A stretch of DNA of 46,055 bases from an uncultured Xanthobacter sp. (GCA_937872325.1 CALMSN010000222.1:1-46055), one strand, 5' to 3'. Positions 1 through 7,731 are shown, numbered from the stretch's first letter. The notes: generated by a model not told the origin, from the letters alone. Program-made: numbers and translations.

Positions 1-68
1 GGAGGAAACCTACGAGAGATTGGGGTGTGGGGCCGCGGCAGAAACCTACACGAATCTCACCCTCAATG
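1..68. other. DNA outside the phage right end (probable host flank)
   Basis: These 68 bases lie outside the outermost right-end transposase-binding site. No gene is recognisable. The sequence contains GAAACCTAC twice (5-13 and 41-49). Read on the minus strand it does not continue the purH gene seen at the other edge of the window, so it is probably host DNA from another locus. The exact boundary with the phage (69, or possibly 67) is inferred from alignment of the two ends, not from a target duplication. Confidence 0.5.
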
Positions 69-150
69 TGTAGCGCGCAAAATCGAACTGGACTCCGCGC
101 AGGATCGGATTGGACCACCCCAAGTGTAGCGCGCAAAATCAAACTGCAGC
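69..150. repeat. attR: Phage right end with three transposase-binding-like sites
   Basis: Three related copies of a roughly 20-bp site lie at about 73-93, 97-115 and 130-149. The first and third share TGTAGCGCGCAAAATC followed by GAACTGG or AAACTGC; the second is GCGCAGGATCGGATTGG. The same motif occurs in inverted orientation at the other end of the phage. The outer two copies are adjacent and the third is a short distance inside, the arrangement of MuA sites R1-R3 in phage Mu. The terminus is placed at 69 because TGTAGCGC aligns base for base with the terminal TGTGACCC of the opposite end. Confidence 0.75.
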
Positions 151-175
151 GGAAGCCCGTGTTTGAAACGCCCAT

Positions 176-910
176 TTAACGCCCCTCGGCTGCGGCCTCC
201 TCCAGCCGCCGGCAGGCAATATCAAAATACTCAGGCACGACCTCCATCCCAATGTAGGGGAGGCCACGAGCGGCACAGGCGCGGCCGACAGCCGCCGACC
301 CCATGAAGGGGTCAAGAATCGGCCCTCCCATTATGGCAAGAAGCCCGTCCATCACACTGACCGGCTTACCGGCGATGTGGTGCTTGACCATAGGCACAGG
401 CGCCCTGAACACACCCGGGGCGGTCGGACCGGCCAGCGGCCGTGGACCATTGGTCGCCCAGATCACATACTCGGCTTGGGCGCGATAGCGGCCCTGCTGC
501 GGTCGGCCCCGCTCGGTCTTGTCCCAGGGCGCGATGCCACGCCATACCCAGCCGGCCGCCTGCACCGCATCCGTGGTGATCGGTAACTGGCGCCAGTCCG
601 AAAACACCGCGAGCAGGCCGCCCGGCCGGGTGAGGGTGCGCGCCCGCTCCATCCAGAGCCGCGACCAGGCCAGATAGCCACGCTGGTCCCGTGTGTCGCC
701 CGCAAACTCAGGGTAGAGGCCGCGATGCGCACTCGACTGGTACTTGGCGCTTGTGGGGGCGGAGCGATCGCCCCTATGGGCGCCACCGCTCGAATATGGC
801 GGATCCGTCAGCACGTCGCCGACAGATCCTGGCTCCAGATCGTCGAGGATCTGGAGCGCATCGCCGAGATAGAGCGTGGCTGTGCCGATGGTCACTTTTT
901 CGCGGCGCAT
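176..910 (-). CDS. DNA methyltransferase of the beta class (in the mom position)
   Basis: A 244-residue SAM-dependent DNA methyltransferase. The catalytic motif IV is DPPY (residues 36-39) near the N-terminus, and the SAM-binding motif DPFMGS begins at residue 200 near the C-terminus. This order is typical of beta-class N4-cytosine or N6-adenine enzymes. The chosen ATG (910) lies inside the end of the com gene (19-base overlap), so translation is probably coupled; an in-frame upstream extension to 1063 is Arg-rich and overlaps com, and was rejected. In Mu this slot holds mom, an unrelated modification gene. The likely role is to modify phage DNA late in infection against host restriction; the target sequence is unknown. 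It is the last phage gene before the right end. Confidence 0.88.
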   Translation of the reverse strand: MRREKVTIGTATLYLGDALQILDDLEPGSVGDVLTDPPYSSGGAHRGDRSAPTSAKYQSSAHRGLYPEFAGDTRDQRGYLAWSRLWMERARTLTRPGGLLAVFSDWRQLPITTDAVQAAGWVWRGIAPWDKTERGRPQQGRYRAQAEYVIWATNGPRPLAGPTAPGVFRAPVPMVKHHIAGKPVSVMDGLLAIMGGPILDPFMGSAAVGRACAARGLPYIGMEVVPEYFDIACRRLEEAAAEGR

Positions 911-1077
911 GCGTCGTCTCCGGAGGATCGACGCTCGGGGCGCTCGGGTGCGGGCTCTGCCGGCCTCAGATGAGAGAGCGTGCCGCAGCGGCGGCACTTG
1001 ATTTCCACGTGCCCGCTCAAGGCGCGCGCGTCGGCGCGGAACAGGAGAGCGCCGCATCTGCATCTTACGTCCATCAC
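892..1077 (-). CDS. com: Com-like zinc-finger translational regulator
   Basis: A 61-residue protein with cysteines at 6, 8, 28 and 31 around an ALLF core and an EIKCRRCGTL segment, the pattern of the Mu Com family. The first cysteine pair is C-x-C rather than the C-x2-C of Mu Com. In Mu, Com binds its own mRNA and opens the overlapping mom start; here it overlaps the methyltransferase gene by 19 bases, so an equivalent role is inferred. The start is GTG 1077 or ATG 1074, with AAGGAG just upstream. The C-terminal third is charged and has no recognisable domain. Confidence 0.85.
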   Translation of the reverse strand: MMDVRCRCGALLFRADARALSGHVEIKCRRCGTLSHLRPAEPAPERPERRSSGDDACAAKK

Positions 1078-1099
1078 TCCTTAATCATCCAGCCCTAAG

Positions 1100-1186
1100 C
1101 CCCCTCGCGGGGGACCGTGAGCTGTATCCGGTCGCGCGGGTTGTGCTTGCCGGCGTTCCCGCGTTGGGGCGCCTCATCAGCGCCCC
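1100..1186. promoter_or_regulatory. Intergenic hairpins between gapR-like gene and com
   Basis: The 124-base gap between com and the upstream gene holds two inverted repeats: GGGGCGC (1166-1172) with GCGCCCC (1180-1186), and CCCCC (1100-1104) with GGGGG (1109-1113). Neither has a T tract on the minus strand, so they are weak terminator candidates. A separate late promoter for com and the methyltransferase would have to lie here by analogy with Mu Pmom, but no convincing -10/-35 pair is seen. Confidence 0.35.
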
Positions 1187-1201
1187 GCCCCACTCATCCG
1201 G

Positions 1202-1465
1202 CTACACGAAGATCCCCAGCGCCTGCATGTACAGGTCCACGATGGCCTCGTGCCCCTTCCTCTGGTCGATGTCTTCCTTGCGGATCTTCAGGATGGTGCG
1301 CAGCGCCTTCACGTCGAAGCCGTTGGCCTTGGCCTCGGCAAAGACGTCCTTGATATCGTCCCCCAGTGCACTCTTCTCCTCCTCAAGCCGCTCGATCCGC
1401 TCGATGAACGACTTGAGATGCTCCTTCGCAAAGCCTGCGGGGGCGGTCGTCATCTCCTCAGTCAT
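1202..1465 (-). CDS. GapR-like (DUF2312) DNA-binding protein
   Basis: An 87-residue protein beginning MTEEMTTAPAGF, with a long charged helix (roughly residues 17-45) and a second helical part containing KALRTILKIRKED. This matches the DUF2312 family, whose Caulobacter member GapR is a nucleoid-associated protein of about the same length that clamps overtwisted DNA. The start ATG overlaps the stop of gpD (TGATG at 1465), so it is cotranslated with the tail operon. A role in phage DNA topology, packaging or the switch from transposition is inference. DUF2312 is largely alphaproteobacterial, supporting the host assignment. Confidence 0.85.
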   Translation of the reverse strand: MTEEMTTAPAGFAKEHLKSFIERIERLEEEKSALGDDIKDVFAEAKANGFDVKALRTILKIRKEDIDQRKGHEAIVDLYMQALGIFV

Positions 1466-2487
1466 CAGTCCTTGGCCTCCTCGCCTGATCCCACCGTCAC
1501 CGTGGTCACAAAACCGCGCCCCTTGGTGCACTCATGCTCCACACTCTCTGCAACCCAGCGGCCATCGATGCCGTCGCCAAAGCCTGTCGCAATGACGTGC
1601 GCCTCTGCGCGGGCGGTAGGGGCGCCCGGCATCTCGAAATGACCGCTGCCGCTGTTGTTCCCGAGAGCATAGGCTTCGGCATCTACCGCCCGCTCCGCAT
1701 CCGCTTCGGATCGATAGATCTGCTGCATCACGTGGTAGGGCCCATCCCGGCCGGTTGCCCGCTTCGCCATGCGTCGGCGGCCGGCGGCCTTGTCGTGCCA
1801 GGCCGCCGCCACGTGGCCATATACCGGGCGTGGGTCGATCTCGATCTCCCAGCCGTAGCCAGCGCGCTTGCTGATCATGATCGGTGGCAATGCCTGCCCG
1901 CTCCCAGCCGCGCCGGAGCCGCTGGCCATGACCACCAGGCTCCCCCCGGCCGGCTTTACGATGGCACCGATCTCGGCCCCGAGCTCCGATCCGAAATCAA
2001 TCACACTTTGATCCCACCGCATGCGGTACCCGACCTTGATGCGCGCGAGCTCGGGCGAGATCGACAGGCCGAGCCCCGCTTCGCGGGCGAGATCGCCGAA
2101 GATGTCGCCGGCGGTGGCATCCTCATCGTAGTGCTTGCGGGCGTGCCCCTTCAGCTTGTCCACGAAATCCGCGGCCCTCAGCTCGATGGTAAGGGCCTCC
2201 ACCTCCCGTGAGCCGCCTCTGTGGGAGGTCGTCTCCACCTGGTAGATCCCCATCAGCACCGGCCCTTGGTCGGCCCAGCCCATATAGATGCTGTATTTCT
2301 CTCCCTTACGCGGGCGGGCGAGCTGGCGGCCGGGATCAGCGCAGACGATGGTCGCGCTGTCGCTCTCCCGGCCCTTGTTATCGGTCACCTTCACCGAGAT
2401 GAGTCGCTGGCCCACAGGCCCTGAGAAGATGTCCAGGGTTCCGCCTTGCCGTACCGCACGGAGAATGGGACGCCGCCAGCTCGCCAT
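1465..2487 (-). CDS. D: Tail hub protein GpD (P2 late control D family)
   Basis: About 340 residues, the usual length of P2 gpD-type hub proteins that link the tail tube or baseplate to the spike. Recognisable features are the N-terminal IFSGPVGQRLISVKVTDNKG and DSATIVCADPGR segments, a central domain with AGDIFGDLAREAGL, and a conserved C-terminal GRWVAESVEHECTKGRGFVT. The ATG at 2487 is preferred to GTG 2499 because GGGA sits about seven bases upstream of it. It is the last of the P2-ordered tail genes (U, X, D) and overlaps the GapR-like gene by one base. Confidence 0.9.
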   Translation of the reverse strand: MASWRRPILRAVRQGGTLDIFSGPVGQRLISVKVTDNKGRESDSATIVCADPGRQLARPRKGEKYSIYMGWADQGPVLMGIYQVETTSHRGGSREVEALTIELRAADFVDKLKGHARKHYDEDATAGDIFGDLAREAGLGLSISPELARIKVGYRMRWDQSVIDFGSELGAEIGAIVKPAGGSLVVMASGSGAAGSGQALPPIMISKRAGYGWEIEIDPRPVYGHVAAAWHDKAAGRRRMAKRATGRDGPYHVMQQIYRSEADAERAVDAEAYALGNNSGSGHFEMPGAPTARAEAHVIATGFGDGIDGRWVAESVEHECTKGRGFVTTVTVGSGEEAKD

Positions 2488-2489
2488 TC

Positions 2490-2705
2490 TCAATCCCACG
2501 GGTTCACGGTGGGGATCGGCGCCAGGGGAGCCGTTCGCACCGGCATCTCAACCACGGTGCCACGGGGGATCAGCGGTCCGTGCTCGGCAAGGCCCGGGTT
2601 GGCCGTGAGGATCGCCTCGGTGTTTCCGTTGCCCTCCGTGCCGTAAACGCGTCGCGCGAGCTCGTCCACGCGGAGCAGATCCTCATCCACGGTCACGGTG
2701 GTCAT
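2490..2705 (-). CDS. X: Tail protein X (LysM-like)
   Basis: A 71-residue protein with the compact LysM-like fold pattern of P2 GpX: a start TVTVDEDLLRVDELARRVYG, a middle with ANPGLAEHGPLIPRGTVVEMP, and a proline-rich end. GpX members are essential tail-completion proteins of contractile phages. Its ATG overlaps the stop of gpU by four bases (ATGA), and gpD starts just after, matching the P2 order U-X-D. Confidence 0.88.
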   Translation of the reverse strand: MTTVTVDEDLLRVDELARRVYGTEGNGNTEAILTANPGLAEHGPLIPRGTVVEMPVRTAPLAPIPTVNPWD

Positions 2706-3112
2706 CCGATCACCCCGCGGCCGACGAACACGAGTTCGAAGTCGAAGGTATGATGCCGCCCAAGCCCGTCCGGCGCGAACCGCTCTTCGGCGTGGCCGAG
2801 GCGTCGCACGAAGACGCTGCCCTGTACCTCGCCCACCAGCCCACGGCCGAGCCGGATATAGGACACCACATCCTGCCGTTCATGGTGGCGCTTGATCGCC
2901 GCGTATGCGGTGAGCCCGTCCATGACATGGGGGCGGCACGCGGCACGCAACGACAGCACCGCTTCGCCCAGACCTGTCGGCTGGTAGAACGGCCCCCGGC
3001 CGAACAACTCACCGTCAGGCCAGCTGGCCTCGCTCTGATAGTCGGCGTGCTCCGTCTGCAGGCCGATGATCTCGAAAAGTGCCGTGCCGACACTGGCCAG
3101 AGGGTGACTCAT
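2702..3112 (-). CDS. U: Tail terminator-like protein GpU
   Basis: A 136-residue protein of the P2 GpU family, which caps or connects the tail. The start ASVGTALFEIIGLQTE, the YQPTGLGEAVLSLRAACRP stretch and the end FDFELVFVGRG are typical. It follows the tape-measure gene with an ATGA overlap and precedes X, as in P2. Confidence 0.88.
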   Translation of the reverse strand: MSHPLASVGTALFEIIGLQTEHADYQSEASWPDGELFGRGPFYQPTGLGEAVLSLRAACRPHVMDGLTAYAAIKRHHERQDVVSYIRLGRGLVGEVQGSVFVRRLGHAEERFAPDGLGRHHTFDFELVFVGRGVIG

Positions 3113-5196
3113 GCCAATGCGCCTCCTGTGTCAAAGAGCGCCCTGTTGCGCGCCTCCCGAACGGCCCGGCCTTCGGCGCGGGCGAGCTCGCGGTGCAGAG
3201 CGCCCGCATCCTGCACCCCGTGAACGTGAATGGTCTGGTTGACCGCGACGCGCTGCCCGCCGCCGGTGGCACTCATCTTGGGCTTGCGCGGCGGCAGTGG
3301 CGCCGAGGCCGGAGGGGCGGCGTTGCCGCCAGATGGCGCGAACTGCGGCGCGATCGTGGGCGAGACCGTGAAGTTGAACATGGCCTTCATCCGCTCGGCG
3401 ATCTGCTGCGCGGCCTGCACCGCCGCCTCCCCCTCGCTGGCTACCGCGGCGGCGACCGCGCGCATGGATTGGGCCACCGCCTCAGCGGCGCCCGGCATCT
3501 TCATGGCGCTTTCAAGCTCGCTTTTAAGGGTGTTGATGACGGCCTGCAGCGCCAGCATCTTGTTCTGTGCGCCGAGGTCGCCCTTGTCGGCGGCAGCCTG
3601 GACGCTGGCCAGCTCCTTTTCGAGCTCGATCAACTGCTGCACCATGCCGATGACCGGATGATCCTTGGCCGCGATCGCCCCCTGGAACTGGCGGTTGAGC
3701 TCCGGATCCTGCTTCAGCTTGTCCTTGTCCTCAGGAGACAGCGACTGGCCGCCGGTCAACTTGTCGGACAATGCCTTTACGTCGGCGGCGCGGTCGAGGG
3801 TCGTGTTGATCTTTTCGAGGACTGACGCGAGGCCGTCCGCCATGGCGCCGATCGCCGGGGTGATCGCCTTGCCGATCCGGGTGCCGAGCACCGCAAACTG
3901 GTTGCCGAGCTTCTCCAGCTTCGACGATGTCAAATCATCGAAAATCTTGAACGCCTTCTCGACGCTGCCCTTGTTGCCGACCTCGTCCTTGACCAGCTGC
4001 AGCGCCCGCCGGACCTGGTCGATCGATCCGGCGAGGCGCGCGGCATCGTCCGCATACTCCAGGCCAAACAGATCCAGCAGCGCCCCCATACGCTTGTCGT
4101 CGGGCAACTTGGCGACCCGGTCCAACACTCCAAGGATAGCGTCGACCGGACCTTTTCTAATCAACTGTTCAACCTGCTTGGAGCTAAGACCCAGGCTCTT
4201 CAACCCCACCTGAAAGTTTTTGCCCTGCTTCGAGGCAGTTTGGAGTTTGGAAATCAGCGCGTTGAAGCCGGTGGCCGCCACCTCCGGAGCAGTGCCCATG
4301 GACAGCATCGCCGCGCCAAAGGCGGCAGTCTCTCGCTCCGCCAAGCCGAACGTCTTGGCTGCGGCCCCCACTTTGGTCAGGAATTTAACAATGTCTGCTT
4401 CTCTCGATGCGGTGTTGTCGCCGAGCACGTTGATGGCGTCGCCTATCGCTTCGATTCTGTCTTGGGTCAGCCCGAAGACGGTACCGAGCTCGGCCAGAGA
4501 TTGGCCCGCCTGCTCCGCCGTCATTCCAAAGGCGACGGCCGCCTTGGCGGCGAAGGTGCCGAACCGCACCAGGTCCTCTGTCGGCCGGCCGGCGAAGCCC
4601 GCCTGCGCCACCAGCTGGGCGATCTCCTCCTTGGCCAGCGGCGTCGCCCGGCTGATCTTGAGGATCTCCCGCTCCAGCGCCGCGAATTCGTCCTGCGGCA
4701 TGTCCACGGCCTTTCGGACCTCGGCCATGGCATCCTCGAACTGCATCGCCTCGCGGATAGCGCCCTTGATCGCCAGACCGGCGGCGATGATCCCGCCCGT
4801 GGCGACGCCCGTCGCCGCCGTGACCCCGAGAGCGGCCCCCCCGGCACCGAGGGCGGAGCCGACCTCTGTGCCCGCAGCAGCGACCCGGCCGAGGCGCGCC
4901 CCCACCGCGGCGCTCGCCACCCCGCTCGAACGCCCGAACGCACCCCCGGCCGCACCAGCACCCGCCCCGCGACCAAGCGCCCGGCTGGATTGATCCAGTC
5001 GCTTGACGCTGGCATTGGCCCGGTCGGCCTCTCCGGAGATTTTCTTCAGATCTCGGGCGAGCTTGTCGCCGCCGCCGGTCCCATTGAGCTTTCGGGCCGC
5101 GGCGCCGACGCCGGCGAGGTCGCCCTTGGCCTCGCGAGCCGGCCCCTTGAGAGCGTTGATGAGCCTGAGGCGCAGGGAGACGTCGAGACTGGACAC
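3109..5196 (-). CDS. T: Tail tape-measure protein
   Basis: About 695 residues, the largest helical tail protein. An N-terminal coiled-coil segment is followed by an Ala/Gly-rich hydrophobic stretch (roughly residues 95-150), a conserved tape-measure core (MAEVRKAVDMP, TPLAKEEIAQLVAQAG, GMTEQAGQ-type repeats) and a low-complexity C-terminus rich in Pro and Lys. The GTG at 5196 is preferred to the GTG at 5202 because GGGAGG lies six bases upstream of it but directly abuts 5202. It sits between the E/E' chaperone pair and U, as in P2. Its length should scale with tail length; a fairly short contractile tail is inferred. Confidence 0.92.
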   Translation of the reverse strand: MSSLDVSLRLRLINALKGPAREAKGDLAGVGAAARKLNGTGGGDKLARDLKKISGEADRANASVKRLDQSSRALGRGAGAGAAGGAFGRSSGVASAAVGARLGRVAAAGTEVGSALGAGGAALGVTAATGVATGGIIAAGLAIKGAIREAMQFEDAMAEVRKAVDMPQDEFAALEREILKISRATPLAKEEIAQLVAQAGFAGRPTEDLVRFGTFAAKAAVAFGMTAEQAGQSLAELGTVFGLTQDRIEAIGDAINVLGDNTASREADIVKFLTKVGAAAKTFGLAERETAAFGAAMLSMGTAPEVAATGFNALISKLQTASKQGKNFQVGLKSLGLSSKQVEQLIRKGPVDAILGVLDRVAKLPDDKRMGALLDLFGLEYADDAARLAGSIDQVRRALQLVKDEVGNKGSVEKAFKIFDDLTSSKLEKLGNQFAVLGTRIGKAITPAIGAMADGLASVLEKINTTLDRAADVKALSDKLTGGQSLSPEDKDKLKQDPELNRQFQGAIAAKDHPVIGMVQQLIELEKELASVQAAADKGDLGAQNKMLALQAVINTLKSELESAMKMPGAAEAVAQSMRAVAAAVASEGEAAVQAAQQIAERMKAMFNFTVSPTIAPQFAPSGGNAAPPASAPLPPRKPKMSATGGGQRVAVNQTIHVHGVQDAGALHRELARAEGRAVREARNRALFDTGGALA

Positions 5197-5198
5197 GA

Positions 5199-5399
5199 TC
5201 ACCCTCCCGCGAGACGTCGCAGGAAAGCCCAGCGCTCGCCGTCAATATCCCGCGCCACAGCCCACCACCGGATCAAATCGTCCCAGGGCATCCCCATCAC
5301 CTCGCTGAGTGGCGTCGCGAAGGTTGCAGCCACCCGCCCGGCAATCTCCCGCCAGTCGTTCAGGTCGAGCCGGAGTAGACGGCCTGCCACGTTCGGGGC
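5199..5399 (-). CDS. E' extension reached by -1 frameshift
   Basis: A 66-residue reading frame (APNVAGRLLRLDLNDW...) entered from gene E by a -1 shift at the slippery heptamer T_TTT_TTG (minus strand, 5405-5399). The heptamer is in the exact phase needed: E reads GAT TTT TTG. The fusion would be 200 residues (134 from E plus 66). A GTG at 5390 could start it independently, but no good ribosome site is seen. P2 makes E+E' with the same kind of heptamer. The product is a tail assembly chaperone that coats the tape measure. Confidence 0.85.
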   Translation of the reverse strand, partial: APNVAGRLLRLDLNDWREIAGRVAATFATPLSEVMGMPWDDLIRWWAVARDIDGERWAFLRRLAGG

Positions 5400-5800
5400 A
5401 AAAAATCGTAGGCGGCCTCCGCCACCGCCACGCCGTCTTCACCATCGAGCCCGCGCAGCACCTCGGCCGGGAAGCCGGTCATCGCGGCGTACGCATCAAA
5501 GATGTCAGGCAAGGAGCCGCCAGCGGTGAGGTTCGCCACCTGGGTGGTGATGAGCCGCCGCACCGTGATCACGTCCACCCGCTGCCCGTCCCACACGAAC
5601 GGCCAGATCAGCGGCACGGAGCGCTCCCGCTCTCCCACGAAGTCAAGTGTAGCCACGGGCTGAGCCTTGCCGGGCCGGCTCGCCTGCTGCGGCGGTGGAT
5701 CGGGCTCGTCAGCGGGTGCTCGCGGCGGCACCGGCGGCAGTTCGTGGGCCGGCACCTGGGGGTACTGGTCGATCGGCTTGTTGGGAATGTTGTTCATCAC
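5360..5800 (-). CDS. E: Tail assembly chaperone E
   Basis: A 146-residue protein with a proline-rich N-terminus (residues 1-45) and a chaperone core (VPLIWPFVWDGQRVDVITVR ... DIFDAYAAMTGFPAEVLRGL). This is the phage tail assembly chaperone family found between tube and tape-measure genes in P2-like tails. Near its end, codons 133-134 (TTT TTG) form a -1 frameshift site leading into E'. The start overlaps the tube gene stop by four bases. Confidence 0.87.
   Translation of the reverse strand: MMNNIPNKPIDQYPQVPAHELPPVPPRAPADEPDPPPQQASRPGKAQPVATLDFVGERERSVPLIWPFVWDGQRVDVITVRRLITTQVANLTAGGSLPDIFDAYAAMTGFPAEVLRGLDGEDGVAVAEAAYDFLPRTWQAVYSGST
5399..5405 (-). promoter_or_regulatory. -1 ribosomal frameshift site T_TTT_TTG
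   Basis: Six A residues preceded by C on the plus strand give TTTTTTG on the minus strand. The heptamer is in phase with gene E (GAT TTT TTG CCC). A -1 slip leads straight into the open frame that ends at 5199, whereas the zero frame stops 36 bases downstream at 5360. Phase, position and neighbouring genes all match the known P2 E/E' frameshift. Confidence 0.85.
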
Positions 5801-6318
5801 GCGCCCCCGATCGCGAGGATGCGGGCCATGTCCCCAAAGGGCATTTTGCCGTCGATGATGGTCGAGCCAGGGCCTGCAAAGTAGTCCAGCTTGTGCACCG
5901 ATCGCCCTTCGAACATGTCGTGGTACAGCACGATCGTCGACATCTCGTACTCGATGCCAGTGGCCTTCATTCGCTGTTTGGTCTCATCCTTAATGGAGTT
6001 GATGAGGCCCTTGAGGATGATCACCCGCCCCTTGCTCTCGCCGTTGCTGTAGTTGCGCAGGTACTCATAATAATAGGCGGTGATGTAGTCTCCCGGCTCG
6101 CGCCCGCACAGCGCTCGGATGTCGGGGTCGTTGTTGCGCAGCTTGATGGTCGCGGTCATCGCCTGCCAGCCTTCGGGCCAGTTGACTTCCCAGTTGCCCG
6201 CTGCAGACCCGAAGGCCTCGGTCGCCCTGGCAAAGTCGGGAAGCGTCACCTCGTCGAGGGCCTTCCAGGTGTTCAGGGCATCAAACCACCAGTTGGCGCC
6301 GCGAATTACATTGTCCAT
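5797..6318 (-). CDS. FII: Major tail tube protein FII
   Basis: A 173-residue protein of the P2 FII tube family: the N-terminus DNVIRGANWWFDALNTWKAL, a central TATIKLRNNDPDIRALCG, and GPGSTIIDGKMPFGDMARIL near the end. Many copies stack into the inner tail tube inside the contractile sheath. It directly follows the sheath gene and overlaps gene E by four bases. Confidence 0.9.
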   Translation of the reverse strand: MDNVIRGANWWFDALNTWKALDEVTLPDFARATEAFGSAAGNWEVNWPEGWQAMTATIKLRNNDPDIRALCGREPGDYITAYYYEYLRNYSNGESKGRVIILKGLINSIKDETKQRMKATGIEYEMSTIVLYHDMFEGRSVHKLDYFAGPGSTIIDGKMPFGDMARILAIGGA

Positions 6319-6345
6319 CGTCGCTCTCCGGCGTGCAGGTGGGGA

Positions 6346-7641
6346 TCAGACGGCGGCGGTGAAGTCACCGCGCACGTTGTATTGCTGCATCGTTGCCTCG
6401 ATCTCGTCTGCGAGGAGATCAAAGGCGGCCTCGTAGCGGCCCATGTAGACGCCGATGTCGGTGACCGGCGGGGCCTCCTCGAAATTCATCGTCACGTTGA
6501 GGCCGCCGCTGCGCAGGATGGCGTTCGAGTTGAGATTGCGCTCCCACTTGACCTGACCGCCGAGGATTGCCGGCTCCGGCAACGTCTTGAGCTCTCCCAG
6601 GAAGTCGTCCACCGCCTGCAAAAGCACCGTCACCAGATGGACGCCGAGGTTCTTTCCGGCGTACTTGACGAGCGTGCGCGGCACGACCTCGCGCACCGCC
6701 TTGCGGGTGCGCACCACGTTGATCGCCCGCCACAACGGGTCGGAAGACGTGTTGAAAAACCCCCAGAACGTCTTGCCCTGCGGCGAGTTGACGGTGCGGG
6801 CGGTACGATCCTTGGTGATCTGCACCAGGGAATTGACGCCGCGCTGAATGAGGAAGTTCGCCTCGCTGTCCGGATCGGGGATCGAGAACTGCACTGAGCG
6901 GGAAGGTCCGAGAATGCCCTTCAGCGCAATATTTCCGGGGTTGTAGTAGGGCGCGCCGCGGGCCTTGTCGTTGCGGGCAATGAGTGCGGCGATGGCGGCG
7001 GAGGCCGGCCGGGTAACGATGTTCGCGCCGCTCTGGTAGCGAGCACCCTGGCCCACAGCGACGAGATTCATGCTCTCGGAGAAATCAGCGGCCCACTCCA
7101 CGGCAGCGGTCTTGTTGCTGGACGGCGTGTCGCAGATGCCGATGGCTGTGACGATACGCTCGCACAGGGCATCGATCGCGGTGGCCGCGGGGTTGGCGGC
7201 AGCGCCCAATCTTTGGGAGGTGAAGCCCGGGGCGATCAGGAGATCGGGTTCCGCTCCCGTTTCCGACTGCGCGTCCAGGAGCGCCCACAGGCCGGTCTTG
7301 TTGGCGGCCGAGCCGACGATCGCCGCCATCTGGTCATCGATGTCGTGATCATCGTCGAGCGCGGGCACCTCGGGCACCACCGCCACCACCGAGGCCACGA
7401 TGCCCTCGCGGGTGATTGCGTCAACCGTCTCGGCAAGCGTGCCGGTCGCCCCGATCGCGGTCACCATCTCGGTGTCGTCGGTCGTGAAATGCACCGGCGT
7501 GTCGACGGGAAAGAGGTCACGATCACAGTCAGGCGCTGAAAACGCCCCGCCGATAGTCGACATGTCGGCGATGATGAGCGGCTGCTGCTCGGTGGTCTGC
7601 AGGAACGTGCGCACGCCAGCGTGCGGGGTATTGACGGGCAT
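6346..7641 (-). CDS. FI: Contractile tail sheath protein FI
   Basis: A 431-residue sheath protein. The start MPVNTPHAGVRTFLQ is typical, and GGAG lies about eight bases upstream of ATG 7641; an upstream in-frame ATG (7695) falls inside a hairpin and was rejected. Conserved parts are the LLIAPGFTSQ segment, the central GPYYNPGNIALKGILGPSRS-like loop, the NFLIQRGVNSLVQ and FWGFFNTSSDPLWRAINVVR regions and the C-terminal sheath handshake domain. It identifies the virion as a myovirus and is the first gene of the FI-FII-E-T block. Confidence 0.93.
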   Translation of the reverse strand: MPVNTPHAGVRTFLQTTEQQPLIIADMSTIGGAFSAPDCDRDLFPVDTPVHFTTDDTEMVTAIGATGTLAETVDAITREGIVASVVAVVPEVPALDDDHDIDDQMAAIVGSAANKTGLWALLDAQSETGAEPDLLIAPGFTSQRLGAAANPAATAIDALCERIVTAIGICDTPSSNKTAAVEWAADFSESMNLVAVGQGARYQSGANIVTRPASAAIAALIARNDKARGAPYYNPGNIALKGILGPSRSVQFSIPDPDSEANFLIQRGVNSLVQITKDRTARTVNSPQGKTFWGFFNTSSDPLWRAINVVRTRKAVREVVPRTLVKYAGKNLGVHLVTVLLQAVDDFLGELKTLPEPAILGGQVKWERNLNSNAILRSGGLNVTMNFEEAPPVTDIGVYMGRYEAAFDLLADEIEATMQQYNVRGDFTAAV

Positions 7642-7685
7642 GAGCAAGATCTCCGCAATGCCCACCTGGTGTAGTTGCGCCAAGA

Positions 7686-7725
7686 CGCACGCCATCCGGT
7701 GACGCTGGTCACCGGATGGCGTGCG
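7686..7725. terminator. Perfect 18-bp inverted repeat before the sheath gene
   Basis: Arms at 7686-7703 and 7708-7725 are perfectly complementary over 18 bases with a GCTG loop. It begins seven bases after the stop of the upstream gene and ends about 45 bases before the sheath start. There is no T tract. Its core, GGTGAC-N4-GTCACC, is shared with the dyad upstream of the protease gene, so it may be both a terminator for the fibre genes and an activator site for a promoter serving the sheath operon. Confidence 0.6.
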
Positions 7726-7731
7726 GATCAG

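Noticed and set aside
170-183. 14-bp exact repeat GCCCATTTAACGCC at 170-183 and 21358-21371
   Set aside because: A 14-bp match is expected by chance a few times in 46 kb on both strands; the surroundings do not extend it.
5695-6897. Plus-strand 400-codon frame opposite tube and sheath genes
   Set aside because: Shadow of the tail tube and sheath genes, which are unambiguous.
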